A stretch of 64,000 nt of DNA from Ruegeria sediminis (lineage in GTDB: Bacteria > Pseudomonadota > Alphaproteobacteria > Rhodobacterales > Rhodobacteraceae). The notes under the pieces are model-generated. The model did not search any database, was not told the DNA's origin, and saw only the letters and a list, made by a program, of their open reading frames with translations. Shown piece after piece: positions 53,892 through 64,000 of the stretch; within the stretch, counting starts at the first letter, position 1, and the number at the start of each line of letters is the position of its first letter. The position numbers and the translations under genes were made by a program. The DNA is taken from assembly GCF_005938215.1 (NCBI RefSeq), contig NZ_VCPD01000001.1, positions 310,001 to 374,000 of the forward strand, read 5' to 3'.

Positions 53892-55595
53892 ATGTCGTTG
53901 GCGAGGGCAATCTGGCGCGGAAGCTGGACCACACGACTCAGGCTCGCAACCGGTCTGATCCTTTTCACCTACGCGTTCTTCCATTTCATCAACATCGGTC
54001 TGGGCCTGCTGGACCCGGTGTGGATGAACGACTTTCAGGACGCGAGGCAGGTGATCTCTCGCAGCCTCGCGGGAACGATCATCCTTTATGGGGCGCTGCT
54101 GATCCATGTCGGCCTGGCCCTGCTCTCTCTGGCGCAGAGGCGCACCTTGCGGATGCCCTTCAGCATGGGCCTGCAGGTGGCCTTGGGCCTGCTGATCCCG
54201 CTGCAACTGCTGCCGCATCTCGTCCACACCCGGTTTGCGCATGAGGTGTTCGGCGTCAATGACGAGATGAGCTATCTCATCATCCTGATGTGGCCCAACG
54301 AATCCGTGTGGTTCCAGAGCCTTTTGCTGCTGCTGGTCTGGATCCACGGCTGCATCGGTCTGCACCTGTGGCTGCGGCTCACGCGCTGGTGGCGCAGCGT
54401 CGCGCCCTATCTGATCGGCGCGGCGGTGCTGGTCCCCGCCTTCGCCTTTGCCGGGTTGATCACCGAAGGGCGGCGGATGATGTCGGACTTTGGCGACGAG
54501 CAACTTCGCGCGGCCTATGTCGACCATTTCAACTGGCCCGGCGAGCAGGAATTCCAGACGCTTTTTTCGGTCAAGGATTGGGCCCACGCGGTGTTCTGGG
54601 CGTTGCTGGCTCTGACGGCGGCTGTCTACCTGGGGCGCAAGATCTGGCGCCGGCGTCACACGGTGCGCATCCGCTACGTGGACGGTCCCGAAATCCGCTC
54701 GGAACTGGGCATGACGCTGCTCGAGATGTCTCGGGCCAACCGCATCCCCCATACCGCGCTCTGCGGCGGCAAGGGGCGCTGCACGACCTGCCGGGTCATC
54801 GTCGAGGAAGGCGCCGATCTGCTGCACCCCCCGGGAGAGATCGAGGCGCGCAGCTTGGCCGCCGTCGGGGCGGAGCCCGGAACGCGGCTGGCCTGCCAGA
54901 TCCGGCCCGCGCATCCTTCAACCGTCCTGCGGGTCTTCCGCCCCGACGGCCGCAAGAGCCGCGCCCACGCCAGCCAGGGGCAGGAACGTCAGCTTGCCAT
55001 CCTGTTTCTGGACATGCGCGGCTTCACGGCGCGCACCACGGGTCAGCTGCCCTATGACGTGGTGTTCCTGCTGAACCGCTTTTTCGACGCCATCGTTCCC
55101 GCGATCACCGGCGCTGGCGGCGTTGTCGACAAGTATCTGGGCGACGGTCTGCTGGCCGTGTTCGAAACCCGCGATGCGGCCAGTTCCGCCCGCGCGGGAC
55201 TGAAGGCCGCCGTCGAGGTCGGCCGCGCGCTGGAGCGTTTCAACCGCCGGCTCACCGACGAGAACGCCTCGGCGATCCGGATCGGCATGGGCCTGCATTT
55301 GGGCAACCTCGTGCTGGGCGAGATCGGCGCCGCCGGACATGCAACCCGCACCATCATCGGCGACACCGTCAACGTCGCCAGCCGCCTGGAGGCGGAAACC
55401 AAGGCGCAGAAGGTGGAACTTCTGGTGTCAGCCGCCATTCTGCAGGCCGCCGGCATCGAAACCGGGGAGCTGGATCTGCAGGAATTCACCCTGCGCGGCG
55501 TTTCGGTGCCCATTGCCGCATTGCCCGTTGCCTGCGCCTCGGAACTGGATTCGATTCTCGGAATCAAGGAACGCCAGTCCCGCAACTCGGCCTGA
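53892..55595 (+). CDS. membrane-bound [2Fe-2S] ferredoxin / class III nucleotide cyclase fusion
   Basis: The 567-residue protein has about six membrane segments in residues 15-255, several with His (HFINIGLG, LIHVGLAL, HLVHTRF, WIHGCIGLHL) that could hold haem; a plant-type ferredoxin domain (about 258-345) with Cys291, Cys297, Cys300 (CGGKGRCTTC) and Cys335; and a class III adenylate/guanylate cyclase domain (about 355-545) with metal-binding Asp in LFLDMRGFTAR and YLGDGLLAVFE and the GDTVNVASRLE end. A redox-controlled cAMP or cGMP signal is the obvious inference. GGAG touches the ATG, an unusually short spacing. Confidence 0.9.
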   Translation: MSLARAIWRGSWTTRLRLATGLILFTYAFFHFINIGLGLLDPVWMNDFQDARQVISRSLAGTIILYGALLIHVGLALLSLAQRRTLRMPFSMGLQVALGLLIPLQLLPHLVHTRFAHEVFGVNDEMSYLIILMWPNESVWFQSLLLLLVWIHGCIGLHLWLRLTRWWRSVAPYLIGAAVLVPAFAFAGLITEGRRMMSDFGDEQLRAAYVDHFNWPGEQEFQTLFSVKDWAHAVFWALLALTAAVYLGRKIWRRRHTVRIRYVDGPEIRSELGMTLLEMSRANRIPHTALCGGKGRCTTCRVIVEEGADLLHPPGEIEARSLAAVGAEPGTRLACQIRPAHPSTVLRVFRPDGRKSRAHASQGQERQLAILFLDMRGFTARTTGQLPYDVVFLLNRFFDAIVPAITGAGGVVDKYLGDGLLAVFETRDAASSARAGLKAAVEVGRALERFNRRLTDENASAIRIGMGLHLGNLVLGEIGAAGHATRTIIGDTVNVASRLEAETKAQKVELLVSAAILQAAGIETGELDLQEFTLRGVSVPIAALPVACASELDSILGIKERQSRNSA

Positions 55596-55788
55596 GATGG
55601 GCATTTCACGGATTGCCGTCCAATTCGGCGCCGCGAACCGGGATTTTCTTCCGATCTGCGCAAAAACGGCACAAAACGTCCTTACTTGCTGCACCCCGTC
55701 TGGACATCGGCCGGACGACGCGTCAAATGCCCCGCAAGACGACCCCGGAAGCACCGGAAATCACAACCGAACCGACAAGAGAATTCAA

Positions 55789-57507
<1,719 letters not shown>

Positions 57508-57532
57508 CAGGCGACGGATTTGCTTTGCTTCA

Positions 57533-57561
57533 ACGGCCTCCGGTTTCCGGGGGCCGTTTTT
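57533..57561 (+). terminator. sat-cysC terminator
   Basis: ACGGCC-T-CCGG-TTT-CCGG-G-GGCCGT followed by TTTT, about 26 bases after the stop. A strong intrinsic terminator. Confidence 0.92.
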
Positions 57562-57755
57562 CGTCTGGCAAGCGGCACCCGGCCGTTGCGACAGAAACCT
57601 TGCTATCCGGTTTCATCACTTGCAACATCCGAACACCAAGGGCTGCGTAACCGTCCATTACAAAGAAACGCCGCATTGAAACGGGTTAGCCGCAGACCGC
57701 ATCGACCGAAAACCGGGCTTGGCCCATTGACCGGGAATACGCGCCGAGAAGAAAC

Positions 57756-59057
57756 ATGGACCGAACGCTATCGAAGAAGGCCCTTGTCAGGATTGCCGAG
57801 GCGATACGGAAAGGCGACAGGCTGGACGTCACCGACGTGGAGCCGTTTCTGAACCACGAGTTTCCGGAAACCTCGTCCTTCGGTCGGTTCATGCTGAAGG
57901 TGGCCGCGGGGATCTCGCTGTTCTTCGCCTCGGTTCTGGTCATCTTTCCGGAGGTCGGCGAAAAACTCATAGAAATCCTGCCCGGTTTCTTCCTATTGCC
58001 CGAACGCTTGGCCAAGGCGCTGGACTATGTCTGGAGCCTGGTCGGAAAACCGGTCGGCAAGCAGCACCTGATGTATCACCTGCCGAACATCATCATCTAC
58101 GCATTCGGCGTAGCCGGAATCCGGCAGTTGTGGCGACGGATCAACAAGAACAACTGGAAGGATCTGGTCGGGGCGGCGCAGGACAAGCTGGAGAAAGCCA
58201 TATCGGAAGGCACCGCGCGCTTTACCTTTGCACCTGGCTTTTCGCTGCTGTTTGTCGGCGAAGGAGACCAGATCGCCAAGAGCCTTGTTGCCGACGACCC
58301 CACCCTGGGCCCGACCATAGCCTCGCGCAAGCCGCCTTACACGAACCTGTGGGGAAGGTTCAAAGCATCGGACGGGGATGAAGGGTTCGAGCGGGTTCTC
58401 GATCAGTTCAATTCGGAAGACGCGGGCGAGTACGTGCTTTTCCCGGTCGTTGACGAGCATCTGTTTCTGCCCGGAATGCACGAATACGACCTGCCGCCCC
58501 ACCGCGTCGAAATCGCCGTGCGCCGAATCCGCGAATACGAAAAGGAAAGAGGCTGGGACAAGAAACAGATCCTGATCGTCGGCGACAAGGAGCAGAAAAG
58601 CAGGTTCGTCACCGCCTCGGACGGCGGCAGGGTCGACACGCCGAACGACGAAGTCAGTCTGCGCACCATCGCCGCCGACTATGAAAAGGTCACGATCGCG
58701 GATCCGACCGACATCACTCTCAGAAAGATCATCGACATCGCGGACGGGCGTAAGATCCTGTTCCGGGCTTCGGATCAAGGCGCCGACAAGTATGGCGCCG
58801 AGTTCTATCACCGGCTGTCCCTGCTGGGATACGCACCTTCGAAAGACAATAGCCTGACGGTCGGCTACGACATTTCGGACCTGGAAACCGAGCATCAGGT
58901 CGTATCGCAGAAACACACGGAATACCTGCCCGTCATCATTTCGCGGGACATTTTCGATTTGCTTTCCAAGAGTTATCTCCGCGACGGCACGTATATTTTC
59001 GTACCCCGCCTGGTGAAGCGCGAGTTGCAGCGCCTCGTTGCCCAGGACGAAGGCTGA
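57756..59057 (+). CDS. unrecognised 433-residue membrane-anchored protein
   Basis: I do not recognise a family. Residues about 45-65 (FMLKVAAGISLFFASVLVIF) and about 105-125 (LPNIIIYAFGVAGI) are hydrophobic and could be two membrane helices; the remaining 300 residues are a soluble alpha/beta domain with repeated short hydrophobic strands (FSLLFVGEGDQIAKSLV, EYVLFPVVDEHLFLPG, QILIVGDKEQKSRFVT, KILFRASDQGADK). It has its own intergenic region and is slightly less GC-rich than neighbours. It is convergent with two glycosyltransferase genes. No function can be assigned. Confidence 0.75.
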   Translation: MDRTLSKKALVRIAEAIRKGDRLDVTDVEPFLNHEFPETSSFGRFMLKVAAGISLFFASVLVIFPEVGEKLIEILPGFFLLPERLAKALDYVWSLVGKPVGKQHLMYHLPNIIIYAFGVAGIRQLWRRINKNNWKDLVGAAQDKLEKAISEGTARFTFAPGFSLLFVGEGDQIAKSLVADDPTLGPTIASRKPPYTNLWGRFKASDGDEGFERVLDQFNSEDAGEYVLFPVVDEHLFLPGMHEYDLPPHRVEIAVRRIREYEKERGWDKKQILIVGDKEQKSRFVTASDGGRVDTPNDEVSLRTIAADYEKVTIADPTDITLRKIIDIADGRKILFRASDQGADKYGAEFYHRLSLLGYAPSKDNSLTVGYDISDLETEHQVVSQKHTEYLPVIISRDIFDLLSKSYLRDGTYIFVPRLVKRELQRLVAQDEG

Positions 59058-59084
59058 GCGCGGCAGCGCCCCGGCGCAAGCCGT

Positions 59085-59963
59085 TCAGAGCTGATCCCGC
59101 AGCGCCTTGACCGCCCGTCTATCATAGTCGGCGAACTCCGCCGCGGCCGGCTTCAGGCCCCGGACAAGCGGCAGACGTTTCGCGAAATCCTCGACCGATG
59201 CGGCTTCGACCGCCCGTCGTATGTCGGCCTCGCTGTTGCAAAGGATCATGCCCGACGGGTCCATGAACCGTTCGATGTTGGGGCAACCCCAGTAGATCGG
59301 CACGGTGTCGCACAGGATGGCGTCGATCAGTTTTTCGGTGAAATAATTCGGTTCCCGCGTATTCTCGATCACGACAGAATAGCGGTAGGGCGCAAGCCCG
59401 TCGGCCTTGTCCTCGAACGGAGCGTAGCCGCGGCCCATAACCTCTACGTTCTGCCCTGTCCGCTGCACCCAGTCCACGATGGAATGGCGCAACCGGTGCC
59501 CCTCGGTGTCGCGTTTGCTGGACGCGATCAACGAGGCCATTTCCTTCTTTTCCGGCTTCAACTCGCGCCATTCCGGCACGTAAGTCAGCCCGAACGGCAG
59601 GAAGACTCCGTTTGGAATCCGGCCAAGCAGATCCTCGTTGAACGAAAAGACGCGAAAGAAGCGGCGATGAAAAACCTGCATCAAGAGCAGATGCTTGCGG
59701 TGGATCGTCGACGGTTCGACGATCACCACTGAAACCCTGGCCGCTGTTCCGAAATCCCGGCGGAAGTAGAGGCTGGTCTTGGGTGTGACGATCAGATGAT
59801 CGTCCGGCGACATCTCTCCGACTGTGCGGCCTTGCAGTCGGTCGGGCATGCCCAATGGCCAAGTCAGTTCGGATACCGGTTTGGACCTGAGATCGGGGCC
59901 AGCGGTCTGCCCATAGGGCAGAAAGGCGATTGCCGGGTCTTGCCGTTTCGTCGCGTTACGCAC
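59085..59963 (-). CDS. GT10-type glycosyltransferase (alpha-1,3-fucosyltransferase-like)
   Basis: The 292-residue protein has the C-terminal GT10 nucleotide-sugar region: YRYSVVIENTREPNYFTEKLIDAILCDTVPIYWGCPNIERF. The N-terminal part (SPDDHLIVTPKTSLYFRRDF, HRKHLLLMQVFHRRF) is the acceptor domain. GT10 enzymes transfer fucose from GDP-fucose; the donor here is not proven. It overlaps the next GT10-like gene by 8 bases; both probably act on the same surface glycan. Confidence 0.82.
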   Translation of the reverse strand: MRNATKRQDPAIAFLPYGQTAGPDLRSKPVSELTWPLGMPDRLQGRTVGEMSPDDHLIVTPKTSLYFRRDFGTAARVSVVIVEPSTIHRKHLLLMQVFHRRFFRVFSFNEDLLGRIPNGVFLPFGLTYVPEWRELKPEKKEMASLIASSKRDTEGHRLRHSIVDWVQRTGQNVEVMGRGYAPFEDKADGLAPYRYSVVIENTREPNYFTEKLIDAILCDTVPIYWGCPNIERFMDPSGMILCNSEADIRRAVEAASVEDFAKRLPLVRGLKPAAAEFADYDRRAVKALRDQL

Positions 59964-61050
59964 GTTTTGCCCTCTTCCTCGCCTTGCGAGCCAGCAGGGC
60001 GTGCTTGATCCGCTCTTCGGCCTGCTTGTCCAGCATCAACAGCGCGTTCCGGGCCATCCAGTCGGCAATGTTGCCGCGGGTTCCCTTTTCGGGCAGGAAG
60101 GTACGCTCGGACCAGATGTGGCGCGGCTTGTCCGCGCCCTCGCCGACCGGTCGCTCAAGCATCGCGGTCGCGAGGCGGTCGAACAGGAATGCGATGTTGT
60201 AGCGCCGCAGAATGGCATCGCGGGCCCGTTCGATTTCCTTTTGCGCCTTTTCCCAACGGCCGCTGTTCACGCTTTCGACCATTAGATCCGCCGCGCCCTC
60301 GGGATCGTCCAGATCGATCGGGGCGAAACTGCCTTCGGGCACGTAATCCGCAAGGTTGTCGCAGCCGGCGTAAAACGGAAAGGTCCAGCACAGCACCGGA
60401 TCGGCGAATTTCTCGGTCCAGGTGTCCGGGCCGCCGCAGTTTTCCAGCGCGACGTGATACTTGTATGGCAGCAGCGCGTCCGCCTTGTCGGCGACCTGCC
60501 GCGTGCCGCGACCGAAGATTTCAAGGTGATCCGGAATCCTGCGGGCGATCTGCTCGACGAAGCGGATGCGCCGACGCTGAAACTCCGTGAGGGTCTTGTT
60601 CGAGGTGACGATGGAAATCTTGTCCGTCTTGGCGGGCGGCTCAAGCGACGCAAAATAGTCGAAGCCCCGGATCAGGCCCACGTCGGTCGGATGTTCGAAA
60701 TTGATGCCCGCATACCAGAACCAGCAGGTCGCGGTGCGCCAGGCGTCGGTGTCCAACGGCTTGGGGCTGGTCGTGACGGCGATGCCGAATTGCTCGAGGT
60801 ATTTCTTCTTGTAGCCGTAGATCACCTCGGGCTCGGCCGCAACGATCGCCGTGCGCTCCCTGGGCAGCGACGTCCGCATCGTGTAATGCGTTCGGTTGAA
60901 CACGATCAGGGCATCCGCCGATGCGGGGATATCGGGGCCGAACGTGTAGGTGCGCCCGTTGAGGCTGGCGACGCCCCCCGGAAACTGCTTTTCGAAGTGC
61001 TCGGCGGGTTCGACGGAGTAGACGTGAACGCTGACGGGATCCTGTTTCAT
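59956..61050 (-). CDS. second GT10-like glycosyltransferase
   Basis: The 364-residue protein carries a GT10-like C-terminal region (YKYHVALENCGGPDTWTEKFADPVLCWTFPFYAGCDNLADYVPEG) related to that of its downstream partner, with an extra basic tail (ARKARKRAKRA). I use ATG 61050; an in-frame GTG at 61077 overlaps the phzF-like gene. Position 10 bases behind phzF and overlapping the next gene suggests one operon. Confidence 0.75.
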   Translation of the reverse strand: MKQDPVSVHVYSVEPAEHFEKQFPGGVASLNGRTYTFGPDIPASADALIVFNRTHYTMRTSLPRERTAIVAAEPEVIYGYKKKYLEQFGIAVTTSPKPLDTDAWRTATCWFWYAGINFEHPTDVGLIRGFDYFASLEPPAKTDKISIVTSNKTLTEFQRRRIRFVEQIARRIPDHLEIFGRGTRQVADKADALLPYKYHVALENCGGPDTWTEKFADPVLCWTFPFYAGCDNLADYVPEGSFAPIDLDDPEGAADLMVESVNSGRWEKAQKEIERARDAILRRYNIAFLFDRLATAMLERPVGEGADKPRHIWSERTFLPEKGTRGNIADWMARNALLMLDKQAEERIKHALLARKARKRAKRA

Positions 61051-61060
61051 CTGCGGCAGT

Positions 61061-61951
61061 TCAATGAGCGGCTGCACTGGAAAGATCGACCTGACCGCGC
61101 ATCAGAACGAACCCCTGGCCTGCAACCTTGATCCCGGTCATCGCCTCAGCCGGTCCTACGCGGGTCACGGTGGCGCGTCCCGGGCGGCCCATGTCGTGGC
61201 CCTGCTCGGCAACGAAGCTGTCCTTGTCCATCAGCCCGTGTTTCCAGAGATAGGCCGCCATCGCGCCGGTGGCCGAGCCGGTGAACGGGTCCTCGGGCGG
61301 GCTGGGCGGCGCCAGAAGCAGACGCGAAAAGGTGTCGCCCCGGTCGGTGGCCCCCTGCAACGTCACCAGGAAAGGCTCCATCATGTCGGTGTCGGGGTAG
61401 CCCTGGCTTTCCGTCAGCTGGCGCAAGGCGGCCACGTTCAGCCGCGCCGCCCGCAGCGCATCGTGGTCGCGCAGAACCGTGATGCAAAACGGCAGGCCGG
61501 TGGACACCATCTGCGGCGGCGAGACGATCGCGGAAGGGTCAAGGCCGATAGTTGCGGCCACCAGCTCGGCGGGGATCATCGCGCCGAAGCGCGGCGCTAC
61601 CTGCGTCATCTCGATCGCGTCGCCGCCCAGCCGGATCGGCACGATGCCAGCGCCCGTCTCGAGCGTCAGCCGGTCGCCCGCAACCAGTCCGCGACTGCGC
61701 ATGGCGGCGACGGTGGCGATGGTCGGGTGCCCGGCAAAGGGAATCTCGCGGCTGGCCAGGAAATAGCGCACACGGATGTCGGCAATCTCGGAAGGTCCGG
61801 TGAAGGTGCATTCGACCAGCGAGGTTTCACGCACGAAAGCGGTACAGATGTCTGTCGGCAAGGCTGCGCCACCATGCACCACCGCGCAGCCGTTGCCGCC
61901 GAAGGCGCGGTCGCTGAACGCGTCCACCCAATCGAAATCGAACCAACTCAT
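61061..61951 (-). CDS. PhzF-family isomerase-like protein
   Basis: The 296-residue protein has the PhzF double hot-dog-like fold markers: VDAFSDRAFGGNGCAVVH, the catalytic Glu in RETSLVECTF, IPFAGHPTIATV and the second-half mirror DPFTGSATGAMAAYLW. Most family members outside phenazine clusters have unknown substrates. No phenazine genes are here. Confidence 0.88.
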   Translation of the reverse strand: MSWFDFDWVDAFSDRAFGGNGCAVVHGGAALPTDICTAFVRETSLVECTFTGPSEIADIRVRYFLASREIPFAGHPTIATVAAMRSRGLVAGDRLTLETGAGIVPIRLGGDAIEMTQVAPRFGAMIPAELVAATIGLDPSAIVSPPQMVSTGLPFCITVLRDHDALRAARLNVAALRQLTESQGYPDTDMMEPFLVTLQGATDRGDTFSRLLLAPPSPPEDPFTGSATGAMAAYLWKHGLMDKDSFVAEQGHDMGRPGRATVTRVGPAEAMTGIKVAGQGFVLMRGQVDLSSAAAH

Positions 61952-62053
61952 CCGCCCTCTCCCGCATTGGTCAAGCCGGCGCGCAATGGACTGACCCTGC
62001 CGACCGGGCTGCTTGTTTCGCCCAACCGGCGGCAATTGTCACGTCAAATCCGG

Positions 62054-62278
62054 TCAGTGGACGGCGACGGGCGACAGGTCGTTCTGGCGGGCCAGCACGA
62101 AGGCCAGCTTGCGGTCGGCCACAAGCGCCAGCTGGTGGCCCTGGGCGTCGTGAACCGCGTAGAGATGCTCGCGGTCTCCGGCCTGGAGCCGCACCTCTTC
62201 CGGCAGGTCGGCGACGTCGACGGCCTTCACGTAAACGATCCGGCTGCCTTCGTCCTTGAAGTCATATGGTGTGTGCAT
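62054..62278 (-). CDS. DUF1150 family protein
   Basis: The 74-residue protein (YDFKDEGSRIVYVKAVDVADLPEEVR, HLYAVHDAQGHQLALVADR, AFVLARQNDLSPVAVH) is the DUF1150 partner nearly always found behind hsp20 in alphaproteobacteria. It is 3 bases after the hsp20 gene and so is part of the heat-shock unit. Confidence 0.88.
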   Translation of the reverse strand: MHTPYDFKDEGSRIVYVKAVDVADLPEEVRLQAGDREHLYAVHDAQGHQLALVADRKLAFVLARQNDLSPVAVH

Positions 62279-62281
62279 CGC

Positions 62282-62695
62282 TTACCCCTTCCTTATGTTG
62301 ATGGTCTGCACCACGGTTTCGGGAACCGAACGGCTTAGGTCGATATGCAGCAGACCGTTCTCCATCACGGCTTCTCCCACCTCGACACCGTCGGCCAGCA
62401 CGAACATGCGCTGGAACTGGCGCGCGGCGATCCCGCGATGCAGGAACACGCGCCCCTCGCTGTCGTCGCGTTGACGGCCGCGGATCACAAGCTGGCGATC
62501 CTCGATGGTGATCGACAGATCCTCTTCGGCGAACCCGGCCACGGCCAGCGTGATCCGGTACGAATGATCCGAAGTCTGTTCGATGTTGTAAGGCGGGTAG
62601 CCTTCGTTTCCGGCCTTGGCCGAACGTTCCAGAAGGCGTTCCAACTGCTCGAACCCCAACAGATGCGGATAGGAGCCAAGAGTAAGTTTCGACAC
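62282..62695 (-). CDS. small heat-shock protein (Hsp20/IbpA family)
   Basis: The 137-residue chaperone has the alpha-crystallin domain (residues about 30-125: YNIEQTSDHSYRITLAVAGFAEEDLSITIEDRQLVIRG, then NGLLHIDLSR). It binds unfolding proteins. I use GTG 62695 (AGGA 5-6 bases upstream, reading VSKLTLGSYPHLLGFEQL), which matches relatives; an ATG at 62719 would add eight charged residues. A sigma-32-like promoter lies 72-99 bases upstream. Confidence 0.88.
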   Translation of the reverse strand: MSKLTLGSYPHLLGFEQLERLLERSAKAGNEGYPPYNIEQTSDHSYRITLAVAGFAEEDLSITIEDRQLVIRGRQRDDSEGRVFLHRGIAARQFQRMFVLADGVEVGEAVMENGLLHIDLSRSVPETVVQTINIRKG

Positions 62696-62766
62696 GTTTT
62701 CCTCGTCCTTTTTTGTCAAAGCGACGTATGGCCCGGCCCCGTAGCGGCAACCGTGCTACGTAGAAC

Positions 62767-62794
62767 ATGGGGAGAAACCGCAATGACCACAAGG
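62767..62794 (-). promoter_or_regulatory. sigma-32-like heat-shock promoter of hsp20
   Basis: On the minus strand CCTTGTGG (62794-62787), 14 bases, then CCCCATGT (starting 62772). This fits the RpoH consensus CTTGAA / CCCCAT with normal spacing, as expected for an hsp20-DUF1150 operon. Confidence 0.72.
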
Positions 62795-62860
62795 TCTAGG
62801 CGGATTCAATCCGACGCACTATTCTGTGTGCCAAGCAGTAACAGAAACACCGAGTCGCCC

Positions 62861-63085
62861 ATGAACGCGCCCACCGATCTGTCGATGAAATCCGATGAAG
62901 TTCTCCGGGTCGAACTGGAAGTGTTCCGCCGCCAGCACCGTGACCTCGACGAGGCGATCGTGGCGCTGGAGGAAAAGGGAACGGCGGACCAGCTGACGAT
63001 CCGGCGCCTGAAGAAGCAGAAACTGCGCCTGAAGGACATCATCGCGCTGATCGAAGACCGCCTGACCCCCGACATCATCGCCTGA
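62861..63085 (+). CDS. YdcH-family (DUF465) small protein
   Basis: The 74-residue protein is a helical hairpin: LRVELEVFRRQHRDLDEAIVALEEKGTADQLTIRRLKKQKLRLKDII, the DUF465 signature. Function is unknown across the family. It is divergent from the hsp20 unit and 125 bases before purE. Confidence 0.85.
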   Translation: MNAPTDLSMKSDEVLRVELEVFRRQHRDLDEAIVALEEKGTADQLTIRRLKKQKLRLKDIIALIEDRLTPDIIA

Positions 63086-63210
63086 GACCGTCCGGCCTCG
63101 CACTGCTTGCGCCGCGTGCCGAAAGCCTTGTTTTTGCCTACCGTACCGCATTGCCACAACAGCCGATTTGGCTATAGTGCGCGCTCTTTCCAAAGCCGGG
63201 GAACGAGCGG

Positions 63211-63699
63211 ATGGGCGACACCAAAGTTGGGATCATCATGGGCAGCCAGTCGGACTGGCCGACCATGAAGGAAGCGGCCGATATTCTTGACGAACTGGGC
63301 GTGGCCTACGAGGCCCGCATCGTCTCGGCGCACCGGACGCCCGACCGGCTGTGGGACTACGGCAAGACCGCGGTGGACCGTGGGCTGCAGGTGATCATCG
63401 CGGGCGCGGGCGGCGCGGCCCATCTGCCCGGCATGATGGCATCGAAGACGCGGGTTCCGGTGATCGGCGTTCCCGTCCAGACCCGGGCGCTGTCCGGCGT
63501 CGACTCGCTTTATTCCATCGTGCAGATGCCCAAGGGCTTCCCGGTCGCGACCATGGCCATCGGGTCCGCCGGCGGGGCCAATGCCGGTCTGATGGCGGCG
63601 GGCATCCTGGCCCTGCAGGATCCAGCGCTGGCCAAGCGGCTGGATGACTGGCGCGCGGCGCTTTCCGCCTCGATTCCGGAGGTACCCAACGATGAGTGA
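63211..63699 (+). CDS. purE: N5-carboxyaminoimidazole ribonucleotide mutase
   Basis: The 162-residue enzyme converts N5-CAIR to CAIR in purine synthesis. The class I PurE motifs are clear: [45 protein letters not shown] and [23 protein letters not shown]. It overlaps purK by 8 bases. Confidence 0.96.
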   Translation: MGDTKVGIIMGSQSDWPTMKEAADILDELGVAYEARIVSAHRTPDRLWDYGKTAVDRGLQVIIAGAGGAAHLPGMMASKTRVPVIGVPVQTRALSGVDSLYSIVQMPKGFPVATMAIGSAGGANAGLMAAGILALQDPALAKRLDDWRAALSASIPEVPNDE

Positions 63700-64000
63700 T
63701 GCGCTTGCGCCCGGCGCGGTGATCGGCATTCTCGGCGGCGGCCAGCTGGGCCGGATGCTGTCTGTGGCGGCGGCCCGGCTGGGCTTTGTCACCCATATCT
63801 ACGAGCCCGGCGCCAATCCCCCCGCCGGGCAGGTGGCCGACCGCGTCACCACCGCAGCCTACGAGGATGCGGCCGCGCTTGAGGCCTTCGCCGCCTCGGT
63901 CGACGTGGTCACCTACGAATTCGAGAACATCCCGACCGAGGCGCTGGATCTGCTCGAGGCGCACCGCCCGATCCGTCCGGGGCGCGAGGCGCTGCGGGTC
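63692..64000 (+). CDS. purK: N5-carboxyaminoimidazole ribonucleotide synthase (partial)
   Basis: The gene starts ATG at 63692, with GGAGG about 10 bases upstream, and runs off the right edge after 103 residues. It makes N5-CAIR from AIR, ATP and bicarbonate, feeding PurE. The visible N-terminal pre-ATP-grasp part has [21 protein letters not shown] and [14 protein letters not shown], diagnostic of PurK. Confidence 0.95.
   Translation, partial: MSDALAPGAVIGILGGGQLGRMLSVAAARLGFVTHIYEPGANPPAGQVADRVTTAAYEDAAALEAFAASVDVVTYEFENIPTEALDLLEAHRPIRPGREALRV

Overview
The window is chromosomal DNA of a GC-rich alphaproteobacterium, most probably a Rhodobacteraceae (Roseobacter-group) member. The evidence is the fused sat-cysC, the ubiK / lgt / SAM-methyltransferase / pgeF neighbourhood, the DUF1150-hsp20 pair, a type II tdk, a Hint-domain protein and the general protein style. 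It consists of two host segments separated by one apparently complete transposable (Mu-type) prophage.

Host left part (1-11359): a partial membrane protein, pabC and pabB on the minus strand; carB, a 24-residue lipoprotein and a stand-alone ketoacyl-ACP synthase III on the plus strand; an unknown 153-residue protein; tdk; then a minus-strand block (ybjN-like, proC, csaA-like, 2-hydroxyacid dehydrogenase).

Prophage (11360-47344, 35,985 bp): both ends can be read directly. Each end starts TGTA, carries the inverted motif TGACACCG.TAT.TGCA 7 bases in, and the element is flanked by the 5-bp duplication GCGCA. It lies in the gap between ubiK and the ybjN-like gene, with its left (regulatory) end towards the right of the window. 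Nearly all phage genes read leftwards: an early operon behind a near-perfect sigma-70 promoter (small regulators, ParB-like protein, DDE transposase, AAA+ target protein, DUF3164, GemA, a DNA adenine methylase, a Mor/C-like activator); a terminator; a lysis and packaging operon (amidase, holin, small proteins, gp25/26/27-like proteins, terminase, portal, gpF and gpG); a near-identical terminator; the head genes (protease with nested scaffold, decoration, major head protein); and a long-tail module (tail terminator, tube, a chaperone pair joined by a lambda-like -1 frameshift, tape measure, NlpC/P60, TipJ-like tip protein, SGNH-type tail fibre). Only the S24-type repressor and a lipoprotein gene that looks like lysogenic cargo read rightwards. 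The head and transposition genes are Mu-like and the tail is siphovirus-like.

Host right part (47345-64000): ubiK (minus); lgt, a methyltransferase and pgeF (overlapping plus-strand operon); a 43-residue protein; a Hint-domain protein; divergent Lrp-family regulator and trxB; a membrane ferredoxin-cyclase fusion; sat-cysC; an unrecognised membrane protein; phzF-like plus two GT10-type glycosyltransferase genes; DUF1150 and hsp20 behind a sigma-32-like promoter; a YdcH-type protein; and purE with the start of purK.
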